From Comamonadaceae bacterium (GTDB taxonomy: Bacteria; Pseudomonadota; Gammaproteobacteria; Burkholderiales; Burkholderiaceae_C), in assembly GCA_027488735.1 (NCBI GenBank), contig JAIYBB010000005.1, forward strand, positions 310,001 to 374,000: DNA of 64,000 nt, in the 5' to 3' direction. Positions 37,545 to 46,447 of this stretch are shown here, one piece after another. Position numbers and translations under genes: made by a program. Positions within the stretch are counted from its first letter, which is position 1; each line of letters opens with the position of its first letter. Under the pieces are notes generated by a model. It did not search any database. It saw nothing but the letters and a program-made list of their open reading frames with translations, and had not been told where the DNA came from.

Positions 37545-38702
37545 TCAGTTCTTTTGCACAGTCACCAAAAACTCCACAATGGCTTTGATTTCATGGTCTG
37601 GCAATATGCCATCCCAAGTAGGCATACCTAAATCGGGTCGACCTTTTACGATGGTGGAGTAGGTCACACTTTTCCATTCTTCTTTGTAGCGCATGCTGAG
37701 CTTGCGTAAATCGCGCTCAGAAATAGGGCTGGCTCCGTTCTTGCCGTGGCAGTGTCCGCATTTGTTATTGAAGTTGGACTGGGCTTCAGCAATGGAGCCA
37801 CCACTTTCAGCGACTTGCCATTCGCGCTGTGCTGGCTTGTCAACGACTTTGATGAAACCAGATGAACGATAAGCCGGAGATTTTGCTTGAAGCGCATCCA
37901 ATCGCGCATAGCGGTTTTCTGCATTCGTGATATTGACTTGTAGCGGCGTTTGTGTGGGAAAGCCGTATTTTTCTCTCAGACGTTCAATTTCAGGTTTGAG
38001 TTCTTCCAGGGCTTGATTGATCTGGTCTTTGAGTTGTGGCTTCTCTTTAGAAATAGCAACAGCAACCTGGCCACCCAAACTTTCACCATTGATGGAAATC
38101 ACTTGCCAGCGGTTACTGTATTGGGTTTTATTGTCGAACCCAGCGCTTGGGCCCCACAACAAGGCTGCGTCAATTTCATTGGCATTCAAGGCAGCAAAGA
38201 CTTCTTCTTGCGAACGGAAAGTGCTGGCTGTGTAACCTTCTTGGGTGGCCAACAAAATTTGCGGAGGAGAGCCGTGCAATACACCGATCTTTTTGCCCTT
38301 CAAGTTTGATAAAGCCGTTACCTTCATGCCTTGCGGCGCCACAATGGCGTAGCTGACGGACAAGAAGGCATTGCTTTTGACCAGACCTCTGACGCGGTAC
38401 TGAGCATCGGCGGGCAACGCAAAGTAAGCATCACAGCCTTCCATGGTGGTTCTGAGCGCGCGGCGCTGGTTGAATGACAGCCACCATACATATTCCACGG
38501 GGCTGCCCAGTCGCTTACCTACTAATTCTGCCAACTCAATGTACAAACCCTTGTCAGCACCTTCAGACTTGCTGAATGGCAAGTTATCTGGGTCAGAACA
38601 AACCCTGAGCGCATCAGCCGCAAATGAAGCAGACATGGTGACAGCCGCCAAGGCTGTTGCACTGACTGCAAACTTGACGATACGGGGAAACGACTTGGAC
38701 AT
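37545..38702 (-). CDS. XoxJ/MxaJ-like substrate-binding domain fused to cytochrome c
   Basis: 385 residues. The signal peptide ends at ASFAAD. Residues about 30-270 are a family 3 solute-binding fold of the type found with quinoprotein dehydrogenases (RVCSDPDNLPFSKSEG, KIGVLHGSPP, EIDAALLWGP). The last 90 residues are a cytochrome c domain with CGHCH (315-319) and a Met ligand in LGMPTWDG. In XoxF clusters, XoxJ and cytochrome XoxG are normally separate proteins; here they are one chain. ATG at 38702 has AGGAG upstream. It follows the PQQ dehydrogenase gene on the same strand. Confidence 0.87.
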   Translation of the reverse strand: MSKSFPRIVKFAVSATALAAVTMSASFAADALRVCSDPDNLPFSKSEGADKGLYIELAELVGKRLGSPVEYVWWLSFNQRRALRTTMEGCDAYFALPADAQYRVRGLVKSNAFLSVSYAIVAPQGMKVTALSNLKGKKIGVLHGSPPQILLATQEGYTASTFRSQEEVFAALNANEIDAALLWGPSAGFDNKTQYSNRWQVISINGESLGGQVAVAISKEKPQLKDQINQALEELKPEIERLREKYGFPTQTPLQVNITNAENRYARLDALQAKSPAYRSSGFIKVVDKPAQREWQVAESGGSIAEAQSNFNNKCGHCHGKNGASPISERDLRKLSMRYKEEWKSVTYSTIVKGRPDLGMPTWDGILPDHEIKAIVEFLVTVQKN

Positions 38703-38933
38703 GGTGCAAATACTCCTGAAGTTAGATGGCAAGTATGAAAATTCTTAAAAAATCAGATCAAGCGATGTTTATATTATGAGAAATCAACTGACAGCAAGCT
38801 GAATAAATCCATTCACAACGTGTTCATCAGGTCAAATAATTAACATCAAAAAAAGGTGCAAAAGACAAATTCGAAAAACACTTTCGGAAAATTATTTTTT
38901 GAATTAGACACTTTGAGAACCGCGAAAACCCTA

Positions 38934-38964
38934 TAAAAAAACACCGCCCGAAGGCGGTGTTTTT
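38934..38964 (-). terminator. Rho-independent terminator after the second PQQ dehydrogenase
   Basis: Stem ACACCGCC / GGCGGTGT with a TTCG tetraloop (minus strand), then a run of T. The fusion gene downstream therefore probably has its own promoter or depends on read-through. Confidence 0.92.
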
Positions 38965-38978
38965 AGACTGAATCAATA

Positions 38979-40658
38979 TCAGTTGATAGCGAACACAAAC
39001 AGTGTGCCGCCTTCAGGGCTGGCAGCAACCATGCGCTCACCCATTTTGCCGAAGAAAGCAGGCATAGACTGTGTGCGACCTGACACAACGGCCAAATACT
39101 GTTTGCCGTCCAGGATGTAAGTCATGGGGGCAGCAGTGATGCCAGAGCCAGTGTTGAATTTCCACAGTTCTTTGCCAGTTGAAGCATCCAAGGCGCGGAA
39201 AACACCTTTGATGTCACCTGCAAAGACCAGGCCGGTAGAGGTGGTCATGGTGCCGCCGTTGAAAGGCAGTTCATCCTTGTTGAACCAGACTTCTTTCTGT
39301 TTCACAGGATCCCATGCTTTCAAACCGCCACCGTGGCCGCCAGGACCGACTTTGTCCAAGTCGAAGTTCACGCCCAAGTAGAACTGGCCGCGTTTGTATT
39401 CTTCTTGAACACCTTCCAAGTCCATACACAAGTTGTTGGTGGGGATGTACACCAGACCTGTTTTAGGGTTGTAGGACATAGGCATCCAGTTTTTACCGCC
39501 AACCAAGTTGGGGCAAATGTCGCGGGCCCATTTTTTCAAGCGAGGACGCTTTTCGTTGTTTGCGGCTTCGATAGGCATGCCAGTTTTCATGTCAATGCCT
39601 GTGGCCCAGTTGACGCCGTTGATGAAAGGCTTGGCTGAAATCAATTTGCCATTGGCGCGGTCCAACACATAGAAGAAACCATTGCGGTTGGCTTGCATCA
39701 CGACAGGCACTTTTTTACCGTCGACAGGCAGGTCAGCAAAAACGAGTTCGTTCACGCCGTCATAGTCCCATGCATCATGGGGTGTGAACTGGTAGTGCCA
39801 CACGATGTTGCCTGTGTCGGGGTTCAAAGCCACCACAGAAGCGGTGTACAGGTTGGTGAACTTGCCGATGTCAGAAGAGTCGTTGCCACGAACAATCGCA
39901 GTCCAGGGGCCTGGGTTGCTGGTGCCGTAGTAAACGAGGTTCAACTTGGGGTCGTAGGATCCGATGAACCAAGCAGCGCCGCCGCCTGTTTTGCCGGTGT
40001 CACCCTTCCAGGTGTCAGCATGTTTTTCATTGCCCATGGGCACGGTATGAGTGCGCCACACTTCTTTGCCAGTGGCTTGGTCCAAAGCAACCAAGGCACC
40101 ACGCACACCGTACTCACCGCCGCCGAAACCGGTGATAACCAGGTTTTTGACGAGTGTGGGAGGTGAAGTGATAACTGAACCTTGTGTGTAGTCAACAATT
40201 TTTGTTGTCCACATTTCTTTGCCTGTCTTGGCGTCCAGTGCAGTCACTTGTGCGTCGAGGCGGCCAAAGAAAATCTTGCCGTCGTTGTAAGAAACACCGC
40301 GGCTGTTGACGTCGCAGCAAGCGTACTGGTCAACGCCTTTTGGCATTTCAGGAGAGTACTTCCAGCGGACATCGCCAGTTTTTGCATTCACAGCAAAAAC
40401 GTTCTTAGGTCCAAATGAAGAAGTCACATACAGAGTATCGCCCACCAAAATTGGGGTCGATTCTTGTGAACGGTTGGTGCCCAATTGCAACGCCCATTTC
40501 ACGCTCAACTTGTTGACGTTTGCGGGTGTGATTTGAGCAGCTTTGCTGTAACGCTGATTACCATCGTCACCGCCGTAAACCGGCCAACTTTGTGCGCTTG
40601 CCAGTGAGGCAGCGCCCAAGGCGGCGGCCATGGCAACTGATTTGAATAAAAGTTTCAT
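38979..40658 (-). CDS. PQQ-dependent alcohol dehydrogenase with DxD lanthanide signature (XoxF/ExaF-like)
   Basis: 559 residues. The signal peptide ends SLASAQ. The vicinal disulfide pair is present (QYACCDVNSRG). Metal/PQQ ligands are FGGGEYGVRG (Glu), YYGTSNPGPW (Asn) and PHDAWDYDGVNE, in which the catalytic Asp is followed at +2 by Asp, the residue associated with lanthanide use. No heme domain. It is more like XoxF/ExaF-type enzymes than quinohaemoproteins. The fused XoxJ-cytochrome gene lies downstream. Strongly regular codon use suggests high expression. Confidence 0.92.
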   Translation of the reverse strand: MKLLFKSVAMAAALGAASLASAQSWPVYGGDDGNQRYSKAAQITPANVNKLSVKWALQLGTNRSQESTPILVGDTLYVTSSFGPKNVFAVNAKTGDVRWKYSPEMPKGVDQYACCDVNSRGVSYNDGKIFFGRLDAQVTALDAKTGKEMWTTKIVDYTQGSVITSPPTLVKNLVITGFGGGEYGVRGALVALDQATGKEVWRTHTVPMGNEKHADTWKGDTGKTGGGAAWFIGSYDPKLNLVYYGTSNPGPWTAIVRGNDSSDIGKFTNLYTASVVALNPDTGNIVWHYQFTPHDAWDYDGVNELVFADLPVDGKKVPVVMQANRNGFFYVLDRANGKLISAKPFINGVNWATGIDMKTGMPIEAANNEKRPRLKKWARDICPNLVGGKNWMPMSYNPKTGLVYIPTNNLCMDLEGVQEEYKRGQFYLGVNFDLDKVGPGGHGGGLKAWDPVKQKEVWFNKDELPFNGGTMTTSTGLVFAGDIKGVFRALDASTGKELWKFNTGSGITAAPMTYILDGKQYLAVVSGRTQSMPAFFGKMGERMVAASPEGGTLFVFAIN

Positions 40659-40710
40659 AGAAAAAGTCCTTCAGGGTTTATCAAAGGGAACACAACTAAC
40701 CCGAGTAATT

Positions 40711-40751
40711 TTCCTAGACTTGTATAAGACCGTTCCTAGAGCAAACCCTAG
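40711..40751 (-). promoter_or_regulatory. Three co-oriented CCTAG elements upstream of the second PQQ dehydrogenase
   Basis: TTCCTAG (40711), TTCCTAG (40733) and ACCCTAG (40745), written on the plus strand, are spaced 22 and 12 bases, near whole helical turns. They lie 50-95 bases before the start codon on the minus strand. A similar TCCCTAG lies at the iorA promoter. Confidence 0.4.
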
Positions 40752-40880
40752 TCGGGTTATTGATATTCGTGAATTTCTCAAAAAGAGACAGTTCAAAAAG
40801 ATACATATTCATGGCCTCAGGCTATTCTTAAAGCCTGCTTACACGAGCTGAATCGAGGCTGACAGTGAGCAGCTTTGCTT

Positions 40881-41603
40881 TCAGCGGTAGGACAACAAGC
40901 GCATGCGCATGGTGCCACCTTGAAATAATTTTGCAGTGGTGGGCTCGACACGTTCAACCTGGGCCAAACCCACGCCAGGGCAATACCATTCACGGGACAA
41001 GATGGGTGTGGGTTTGTAGGCGAACGCTTCGTCGTTCCACAACATCATTTCCATGCTGCCATCCACACGCACACAGTGTTCAAAGTTTCCGGCCGGTGTT
41101 TGCAATGCAGTGTCCAAGTTGACCACCTTGAACACCATGGGCAGGTCTTTGTATTTGTCTAAGTAGCGAAACTCTGCGGGTTTTTCATTACGCCTGCGCA
41201 AAAAATAGGGCACGGTGGTGTTAGTCCACGTGCTGCCAAGCGCCAAGCCGGTAGGCAAGACGGTGCGAGGTTCAAAGTCCATCACCGCTTGCTCTTTGCT
41301 GGGAGACTTCAAAGCCACACGGCTGATGCCTGTGCTGTCGGTAACCAGCCAGTACTCGTGGCCGTTGTTGCTGCGTCTGACCCAAGCTTGGCTGCCGTCG
41401 CTCAACTGGGCGCTGCCAAGGTTGCGAATTTCCAATGTATGGGTGGTGGTTTTGGCGTCTGGCGCGTCGTACACCGTTTCAATTTGATAGGTCCATTGTT
41501 TGCCGGCGGCCAAGGGAAACAGCGGGTTGTCTTTGGCAGGTTGGTCACAGGCCGTCAAACTGACCAAGGCGCATACGCCCAAGAGAAAAATACGCAGGCT
41601 CAT
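40881..41603 (-). CDS. Lipoprotein of the ExbB/ExbD-like operon
   Basis: 240 residues. Lipobox LTAC at about residue 19 (VSLTACDQPA). The mature protein is mostly beta-strand with the opening FPLAAGKQWTYQIE, seen in beta-rich lipoproteins of unknown function, and two conserved-looking cysteines (EHCVRVDG, EWYCPGVGLAQVERVEP). Asp following the lipid Cys may mark inner-membrane retention, by the E. coli rule. Last gene of a four-gene operon, overlapping the preceding gene by four bases. Confidence 0.75.
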   Translation of the reverse strand: MSLRIFLLGVCALVSLTACDQPAKDNPLFPLAAGKQWTYQIETVYDAPDAKTTTHTLEIRNLGSAQLSDGSQAWVRRSNNGHEYWLVTDSTGISRVALKSPSKEQAVMDFEPRTVLPTGLALGSTWTNTTVPYFLRRRNEKPAEFRYLDKYKDLPMVFKVVNLDTALQTPAGNFEHCVRVDGSMEMMLWNDEAFAYKPTPILSREWYCPGVGLAQVERVEPTTAKLFQGGTMRMRLLSYR

Positions 41604-42097
41604 TTTTCAGGCACCTGTGGTGTGGGCAAATCCATGATCTTGATTTCTTGTTCGTCACTGCCTGGGTTGAGCCAACCGGCACCTTTGCCATTGCCTGGTT
41701 TGACTTCGGCCGTGCCCATTTGCGGAACGCCTTCACGGCCTTTGCGCATGCCATCGGAAATTTGCTCGTGCATCGTCCGTGTGTAGGGTAGACGATAGGC
41801 GCGAGGCTGCAAAAACCCTTTGCCTTCTTCGATGGGTGTTACCCACATGTACAAAGCCCCGGGAAATTTGGCGCGAGGTTCATCGATCAAGGCCGCGAGG
41901 ACAACAAACCGCTCTGGCAATGCGTCAGTGCTTGGGATGCCAAGCAAGCTGTGGACAGCAGAAAATCCATAAAAATAAAAACCACTGACGGCAATGGCCA
42001 ACAGACCTTTGAGCCAGCGTGGCCACTGCGAATAAACCAGGGCCAGTGCAAGCAGCAAGGCAATGAGGGCAAAGACAATGATGAAGGTCAGCGTCAT
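41600..42097 (-). CDS. Membrane protein of unknown function in the ExbB/ExbD-like operon
   Basis: 165 residues. Two N-terminal hydrophobic helices (about 3-22 and 28-48) are followed by a domain with RFVVLAALIDEPRAKFPGALYMWV and a Gly/Pro-rich tail. I do not recognise the family. It lies directly after the ExbD-like gene (one base between stop and ATG) and overlaps the lipoprotein gene, so it probably joins the same envelope complex. Confidence 0.65.
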   Translation of the reverse strand: MTLTFIIVFALIALLLALALVYSQWPRWLKGLLAIAVSGFYFYGFSAVHSLLGIPSTDALPERFVVLAALIDEPRAKFPGALYMWVTPIEEGKGFLQPRAYRLPYTRTMHEQISDGMRKGREGVPQMGTAEVKPGNGKGAGWLNPGSDEQEIKIMDLPTPQVPEK

Positions 42098-42098
42098 G

Positions 42099-42728
42099 TT
42101 AAAAAGATTTCACTAAAGTTTTGGGGATGGTGTTGACATTGTCAACGCCACCGTCGGGGGTAACAGTAAATCGCGCCAAAGTCGCTTCTTTGCCACGGCC
42201 TTCCAAGGTGGCTTGGCCGTAAAAAACGACTTCTGCTTTGGGGTTGACCTTGATGATGGAAATGCTGACCTCGACAGGTTGACCCGCTCGCGGGTCGTTG
42301 CTGTCAATGTCTTTGGTCTCGTAGTAATGGGCGTTGGCCACATACTCGCCCGGCACGATGCTGCGGATCGTGACCACCTCTTGGCGCAAGGGATTGATAA
42401 CTTTGCGGCCATTCACCATGATGGTGTTGTTGGAGTTGCCGCGATCATCACGGTCCAAATACATCAGGTCTACCTCGCGGTTACGAAACCACGCACTTTC
42501 CCCGGAGGGGCCTTGCACCCACAGGTCCAAATCGTTTGGGTCCATGTCCGGCCAAGACAGGGTAATGATGAATTCCGCTTTGGCGGGAATGTCTCCGGTT
42601 TTGGTGGCCTTGGGGTTCATGGCCAGCAAAGCAATGATGAAACAAAACACAAAGGCGATCAACATATTGAACAACATGTCGTAGAAAGGATCGACCTCGG
42701 GTTCACGGGAAAAACGATTTTTACGCAT
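42099..42728 (-). CDS. ExbD/MotB-like membrane protein with periplasmic DUF2135-like domain
   Basis: 209 residues. One N-terminal helix (about 18-40) follows the cytoplasmic start REPEVDPFYDMLFNMLIAF. The Asp residues before the helix resemble the proton-channel Asp of ExbD/MotB stators. The periplasmic part carries SWPDMDPNDLDLWVQGPSG and VPGEYVANAHYYE, closely like the DUF2135/YfaP beta-domain. Paired with the TolQ/ExbB-like protein upstream it probably forms a proton-driven complex with an unusual effector domain. Confidence 0.75.
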   Translation of the reverse strand: MRKNRFSREPEVDPFYDMLFNMLIAFVFCFIIALLAMNPKATKTGDIPAKAEFIITLSWPDMDPNDLDLWVQGPSGESAWFRNREVDLMYLDRDDRGNSNNTIMVNGRKVINPLRQEVVTIRSIVPGEYVANAHYYETKDIDSNDPRAGQPVEVSISIIKVNPKAEVVFYGQATLEGRGKEATLARFTVTPDGGVDNVNTIPKTLVKSF

Positions 42729-42743
42729 GCTGTGCCGATCGCT

Positions 42744-43424
42744 TCAGCGACCGATGATCAGTCCGTGTCGTTGCGCTTGCGACAGCAACTGGTCTGCAAA
42801 GCGGTCCATGCGCGTGAGTTGAAGCCCCAGCAAGATATTACCGACCAAGCCGACCATGGTGGTCAGCAATGCCACGCCCAAGCCAGAAGTGAGGTTGCGC
42901 AGTAAATCTTGGGCTTGCGTCGGGTCAAAGTTTTGGATTTGACCGATTTGCATGGCAAGCACTGAAAAGCCAATCACCTTGCCCAGCAATCCCAACTTGA
43001 GTTGCACCCCATTGACCCACCATGCCGTGGTGTGCGGGCCATGGGTTTTTTCCATCAGCAGGTCCAATGGCGCGCCACTGTCTTGCGGGTTGGCTGCCAG
43101 AGCCGACCAGTATTCAGCCGCCCATCCTTGCGCTTGCAATAAACCGCGTGAACCTTGGGAAGCTGCACGTTCGAGCAAATCTCTTTGGCGCGCCAGTTCT
43201 TTGGAGCGCACGCCGCACCACAGCGTGGCCACTGCAAAGATCACGATGATGACCAAGGTGATGCCGGTAGGGTCCGAACTGATCAACAACTGCCAGACAC
43301 CTTTGATGCCCAGCAGCCAAGTGGAAAAAATAAACAGGCCGACAAGAATCAGCCATTCAAACCATAACGGCTCAACCTCCCAGTGGGGGTTTTTGGCCTT
43401 GAGCCGAGAAAAAAAAGATTTCAA
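42744..43424 (-). CDS. MotA/TolQ/ExbB-family proton channel-like protein
   Basis: 226 residues with three or four helices: about 23-42, 53-70, 145-165 and 180-205. The last pair has GLLGKVIGFSVLAMQIG and LTSGLGVALLTTMVGLVGNILLGLQL, the glycine-rich channel helices characteristic of MotA/TolQ/ExbB. First gene of the four-gene operon, divergent from the PQQ-associated beta-propeller gene. Confidence 0.8.
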   Translation of the reverse strand: MKSFFSRLKAKNPHWEVEPLWFEWLILVGLFIFSTWLLGIKGVWQLLISSDPTGITLVIIVIFAVATLWCGVRSKELARQRDLLERAASQGSRGLLQAQGWAAEYWSALAANPQDSGAPLDLLMEKTHGPHTTAWWVNGVQLKLGLLGKVIGFSVLAMQIGQIQNFDPTQAQDLLRNLTSGLGVALLTTMVGLVGNILLGLQLTRMDRFADQLLSQAQRHGLIIGR

Positions 43425-43611
43425 AAGGATTCACCTGTTGCTAATCATGGGAAATAGCCGCTAGAACTCGCAACTCAAAGGCGGCGGCAAAAGTGCGGGC
43501 TGATAATAACCGAGTGGGACAGAGTCCCGATTCCTTGAACCAATCAGGGTTGATGACCTGCTCTAAGATGCTGCAACCCGCCCAAAGTCTTTTGTTGAAG
43601 GAAATCTCGTG

Positions 43612-44562
43612 ATGAAAAAGTTACATTTCTCAATCGTTGTGTCCCTGTTATTCAGTGCTTCAGTTTCTACCACTTGGGCGCAGTCGCGCGCATATGCCAC
43701 CAACGAGGGCAGCGGTTCCGTGTCTGTCATTGACACGGCGACTGACACGGTGGTCTCAACCATTGACACCGGAGGCAAGCCCCGCGGATTGACCTTGTGC
43801 AAGGGCAGTCAAAAGCTGTTTGTCACCGAACAAAATTCAGCGCAACTGTGGAGTATTGATCTAGCCAAAGGCGACATTGAGCAACGGGTTCAGTTGGGCG
43901 AGTCGCCAGAAGCGGTGTATTGCTCGCCTGATGGCAAATGGCTGGGCGTGGCAAACGAGGGAAGTAACAGCATCAGTTTCATCGAAGTGAAATCCATGAA
44001 GCTCAAATTCTCTATACCGGTGAGTGGCAAAAACCCCGAGCATGGTGTCTTCAGCCCAGACGGCAAATACATGTTGGTGTCAGCCGAAGAGGCCGACCAA
44101 GTCGATTTGATTGATATACGCAAGCGTCGCCAAATTGGCTCTATCAAAGTGGGCGAACGGCCCCGCGGCATTGCATTCACGCCAGACAGCAAACGCGCCT
44201 TTGTGGCGGTCGAAAGTGGCAGCATGCTGGTGGCCATCGACGTAGCCAAGCGCGAAGTGGTTGGCAAACAAGCGGTGGGTAAACGCACAGCCGGTGTCAT
44301 TGTTTCGCCAGATGGTGCGTATGTGTTTGCCAGTAATGGCGGCGATGCCAATGTGTCTATGGTGGATGCAAAAAGTTTTGAATTGATCCAAAACATACCG
44401 ATTGGACAACGTCCTTGGAACATGGGCTTCAGCCAAGATGGCAGCAAGCTTTATGTGGCCTCCGGTCGCAGTGGTTCCATCAGTGTCATTGACCTGGCGA
44501 CTCGCAAAATGGTCCTCGAAATACCTGTCGGCAAATTGCCCTGGGGAGTCGTGGCACACTAA
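43612..44562 (+). CDS. PQQ-dependent-catabolism-associated YVTN beta-propeller protein
   Basis: 316 residues. The signal peptide ends at TTWAQS. Seven or so repeats follow the YVTN pattern (SRAYATNEGSGSVSVIDTATD, RPRGIAFTPDSKRAFV, LYVASGRSGSISVIDLAT). This type is a common neighbour of quinoprotein dehydrogenase genes, where its role is undefined. ATG at 43612 follows a GTG and has AGGAA upstream. The cytochrome b561 gene follows after five bases. Confidence 0.88.
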   Translation: MKKLHFSIVVSLLFSASVSTTWAQSRAYATNEGSGSVSVIDTATDTVVSTIDTGGKPRGLTLCKGSQKLFVTEQNSAQLWSIDLAKGDIEQRVQLGESPEAVYCSPDGKWLGVANEGSNSISFIEVKSMKLKFSIPVSGKNPEHGVFSPDGKYMLVSAEEADQVDLIDIRKRRQIGSIKVGERPRGIAFTPDSKRAFVAVESGSMLVAIDVAKREVVGKQAVGKRTAGVIVSPDGAYVFASNGGDANVSMVDAKSFELIQNIPIGQRPWNMGFSQDGSKLYVASGRSGSISVIDLATRKMVLEIPVGKLPWGVVAH

Positions 44563-44567
44563 GGCTG

Positions 44568-45176
44568 ATGATCACGAAAGTAACCATGGCTGAAGATCTT
44601 CAAACACAAAAGGTCCAATTTTCGCAGGCCAAGCCTTTGCAGTATGACCGCATGATGGTGCTCTTGCACTGGTTACTGGCCATGGGTTTGCTATACCAAT
44701 TGGGTCTAGGCTTGTGGATGGATGATTTGCCCAAAGAGCCGCCGGGTGAACGAGCCCAGTGGTTCAATTTGCACAAATCCATCGGCTTGTGTTTGGGTGT
44801 TTTGATTTTGTGGCGTCTGGGCTGGCGTATCACCCATTCTGTGCCAGCACCCGTCAATTCTGGGCCCTCTTGGCAGCACAAGCTCTCCACACTGACCCAT
44901 TGGAGCATGTATGCATGCATGCTTTTATTGCCCATCACCGGTTTTGCTGGTTCAAATTTCTCCGCTTATCCGGTGAAATTTTTCGGTATGGTGTTGCCAA
45001 AATTGTTCGATCCTGACCCATTGTTGAAGTCCTGGATGTCAGCCTCCCATGAATGGCTTGCGTCAATCTTCATGACCTTGGTACTGTTGCATTTTTTGGC
45101 TGCGCTGTGGCATGGATGGGTCAAGCGTGATGGTTTGTTGCGACGCATGGCTTGGGGTCGTGCCAATAGCAATTGA
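44568..45176 (+). CDS. Cytochrome b561 family membrane protein
   Basis: 202 residues, four membrane helices with paired heme histidines: VLLHWLLAM and NLHKSIGL in helices 1-2, LTHWSMYACM in helix 3 and SHEWLASIF / LLHFLAALWHG in helix 4. It likely moves electrons between quinol and a periplasmic partner, here perhaps the PQQ enzymes. An alternative start at 44586 lies six codons later. Its stop overlaps the next gene's TTG start. Confidence 0.88.
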   Translation: MITKVTMAEDLQTQKVQFSQAKPLQYDRMMVLLHWLLAMGLLYQLGLGLWMDDLPKEPPGERAQWFNLHKSIGLCLGVLILWRLGWRITHSVPAPVNSGPSWQHKLSTLTHWSMYACMLLLPITGFAGSNFSAYPVKFFGMVLPKLFDPDPLLKSWMSASHEWLASIFMTLVLLHFLAALWHGWVKRDGLLRRMAWGRANSN

Positions 45177-46441
45177 AGATACTTTTTCTCCACCAAAATT
45201 TTCCCGGCCAATTCAAGCACCTGGCCCCCGCACTTGTCCACCAAGGCCACGAGGTTCATGCGCTGTTGATGGCGCAAAGGCCAGGTTTTCAATGGCAGGG
45301 CGTGAACGTGCACACCTACTTTCCCAAACGTGGCAGTGCGCCAAACGTTCATCCGTGGCTGGTGGACATGGAGGCGAAAACCATTCGCGCCGAGGCGGTG
45401 TTGCGCTGGGCCCTGGCAGCCAAAGAAAAAGGGTTTGATCCCCAGGTGGTGATCGCCCATCCCTCATGGGGCGAAAGCATATTCATCAAGCACGTATGGC
45501 CTGATACCCGCTTGGGTTTGTTTTATGAAATGTTCTACCAAGCGTGGGGACAAGACGTGCACTTTGACCCCGAATTTTCCAAACCTGAATTGAGCGTGGA
45601 CAGCCGCTTGCTGATGAAAAACACGTTCAGCCTGATGCAAGATACTTTTGCGGACGCAGCCATTTCCCCCACGCATTGGCAAGCCGCCACTTACGCGCCA
45701 CACATGCGCCAAAAAATCACTGTGGTGCATGACGGCATCGATACCCAACAGATTCGCCCAGACCCGCAAGCCCGCTTGGTTCTGGCAGACGGTAAGTCTT
45801 GGACCGCAAATGATGAAGTGGTGACTTTTGTCAGCCGTAATTTGGAGCCCTACCGTGGCTACCATGTATTCATGCGCGCCTTGCCTGCACTGTTGCGTTT
45901 GCGCCCGGATGCACAGGTCTTGCTCGTCGGTGCTGATGGGGTGAGTTATGGTGCCAAACCACCCGGCCCTGATTCTTGGAAACAGGTGTTCATCAACGAG
46001 GTCAGAGGACACATTTCAGATACTGATTGGCAGCGGGTGCATTTCTTGGGCAGATTGAGTTACCCGCAATTTCTGACCATGTTACAAATCAGCCGTGTCC
46101 ATGTGTATTTGACTTACCCGTTTGTGCTGAGCTGGAGTTTGATCGAAGCCATGAGCAGTGGTTGCGCCATTTTGGCCAGCGACACAGCACCGGTGCGCGA
46201 GGTCATTACCGATGGTCAAACCGGACGCTTGGTGCCTTTTTTCGATCCCCAAGCGTGGGCGCAAGCCATACATACCCTGCTGGACCAACCCGAGGAAAGA
46301 GCGCGCATGGGCGCATTGGCCAGACAACACGCCATCACGCACTACGACTTGCAAACAGTGTGTTTGCCGCGCCAATTGGCGTGGGTGGAAGCTCTGGTGA
46401 AAAGTCAGCCACATACCCCTTCGTTGGGTGGCTATCGCTGA
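45173..46441 (+). CDS. GT4-family glycosyltransferase
   Basis: 422 residues. The N-terminal KILFLHQNFPGQFKHLAP is the usual opening of one GT4 group; here the start is TTG at 45173, overlapping the cytochrome b561 stop. The C-domain has VTFVSRNLEPYRGYHVFMRALP and VYLTYPFVLSWSLIEAMSSGC, equivalent to the E-x7-E block though shifted. A long DSWKQVFINEV insert is shared with bacterial surface-polysaccharide GTs. It is not adjacent to other polysaccharide genes, so its product is unclear. Confidence 0.82.
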   Translation: MKILFLHQNFPGQFKHLAPALVHQGHEVHALLMAQRPGFQWQGVNVHTYFPKRGSAPNVHPWLVDMEAKTIRAEAVLRWALAAKEKGFDPQVVIAHPSWGESIFIKHVWPDTRLGLFYEMFYQAWGQDVHFDPEFSKPELSVDSRLLMKNTFSLMQDTFADAAISPTHWQAATYAPHMRQKITVVHDGIDTQQIRPDPQARLVLADGKSWTANDEVVTFVSRNLEPYRGYHVFMRALPALLRLRPDAQVLLVGADGVSYGAKPPGPDSWKQVFINEVRGHISDTDWQRVHFLGRLSYPQFLTMLQISRVHVYLTYPFVLSWSLIEAMSSGCAILASDTAPVREVITDGQTGRLVPFFDPQAWAQAIHTLLDQPEERARMGALARQHAITHYDLQTVCLPRQLAWVEALVKSQPHTPSLGGYR

Positions 46442-46447
46442 CAAGCG

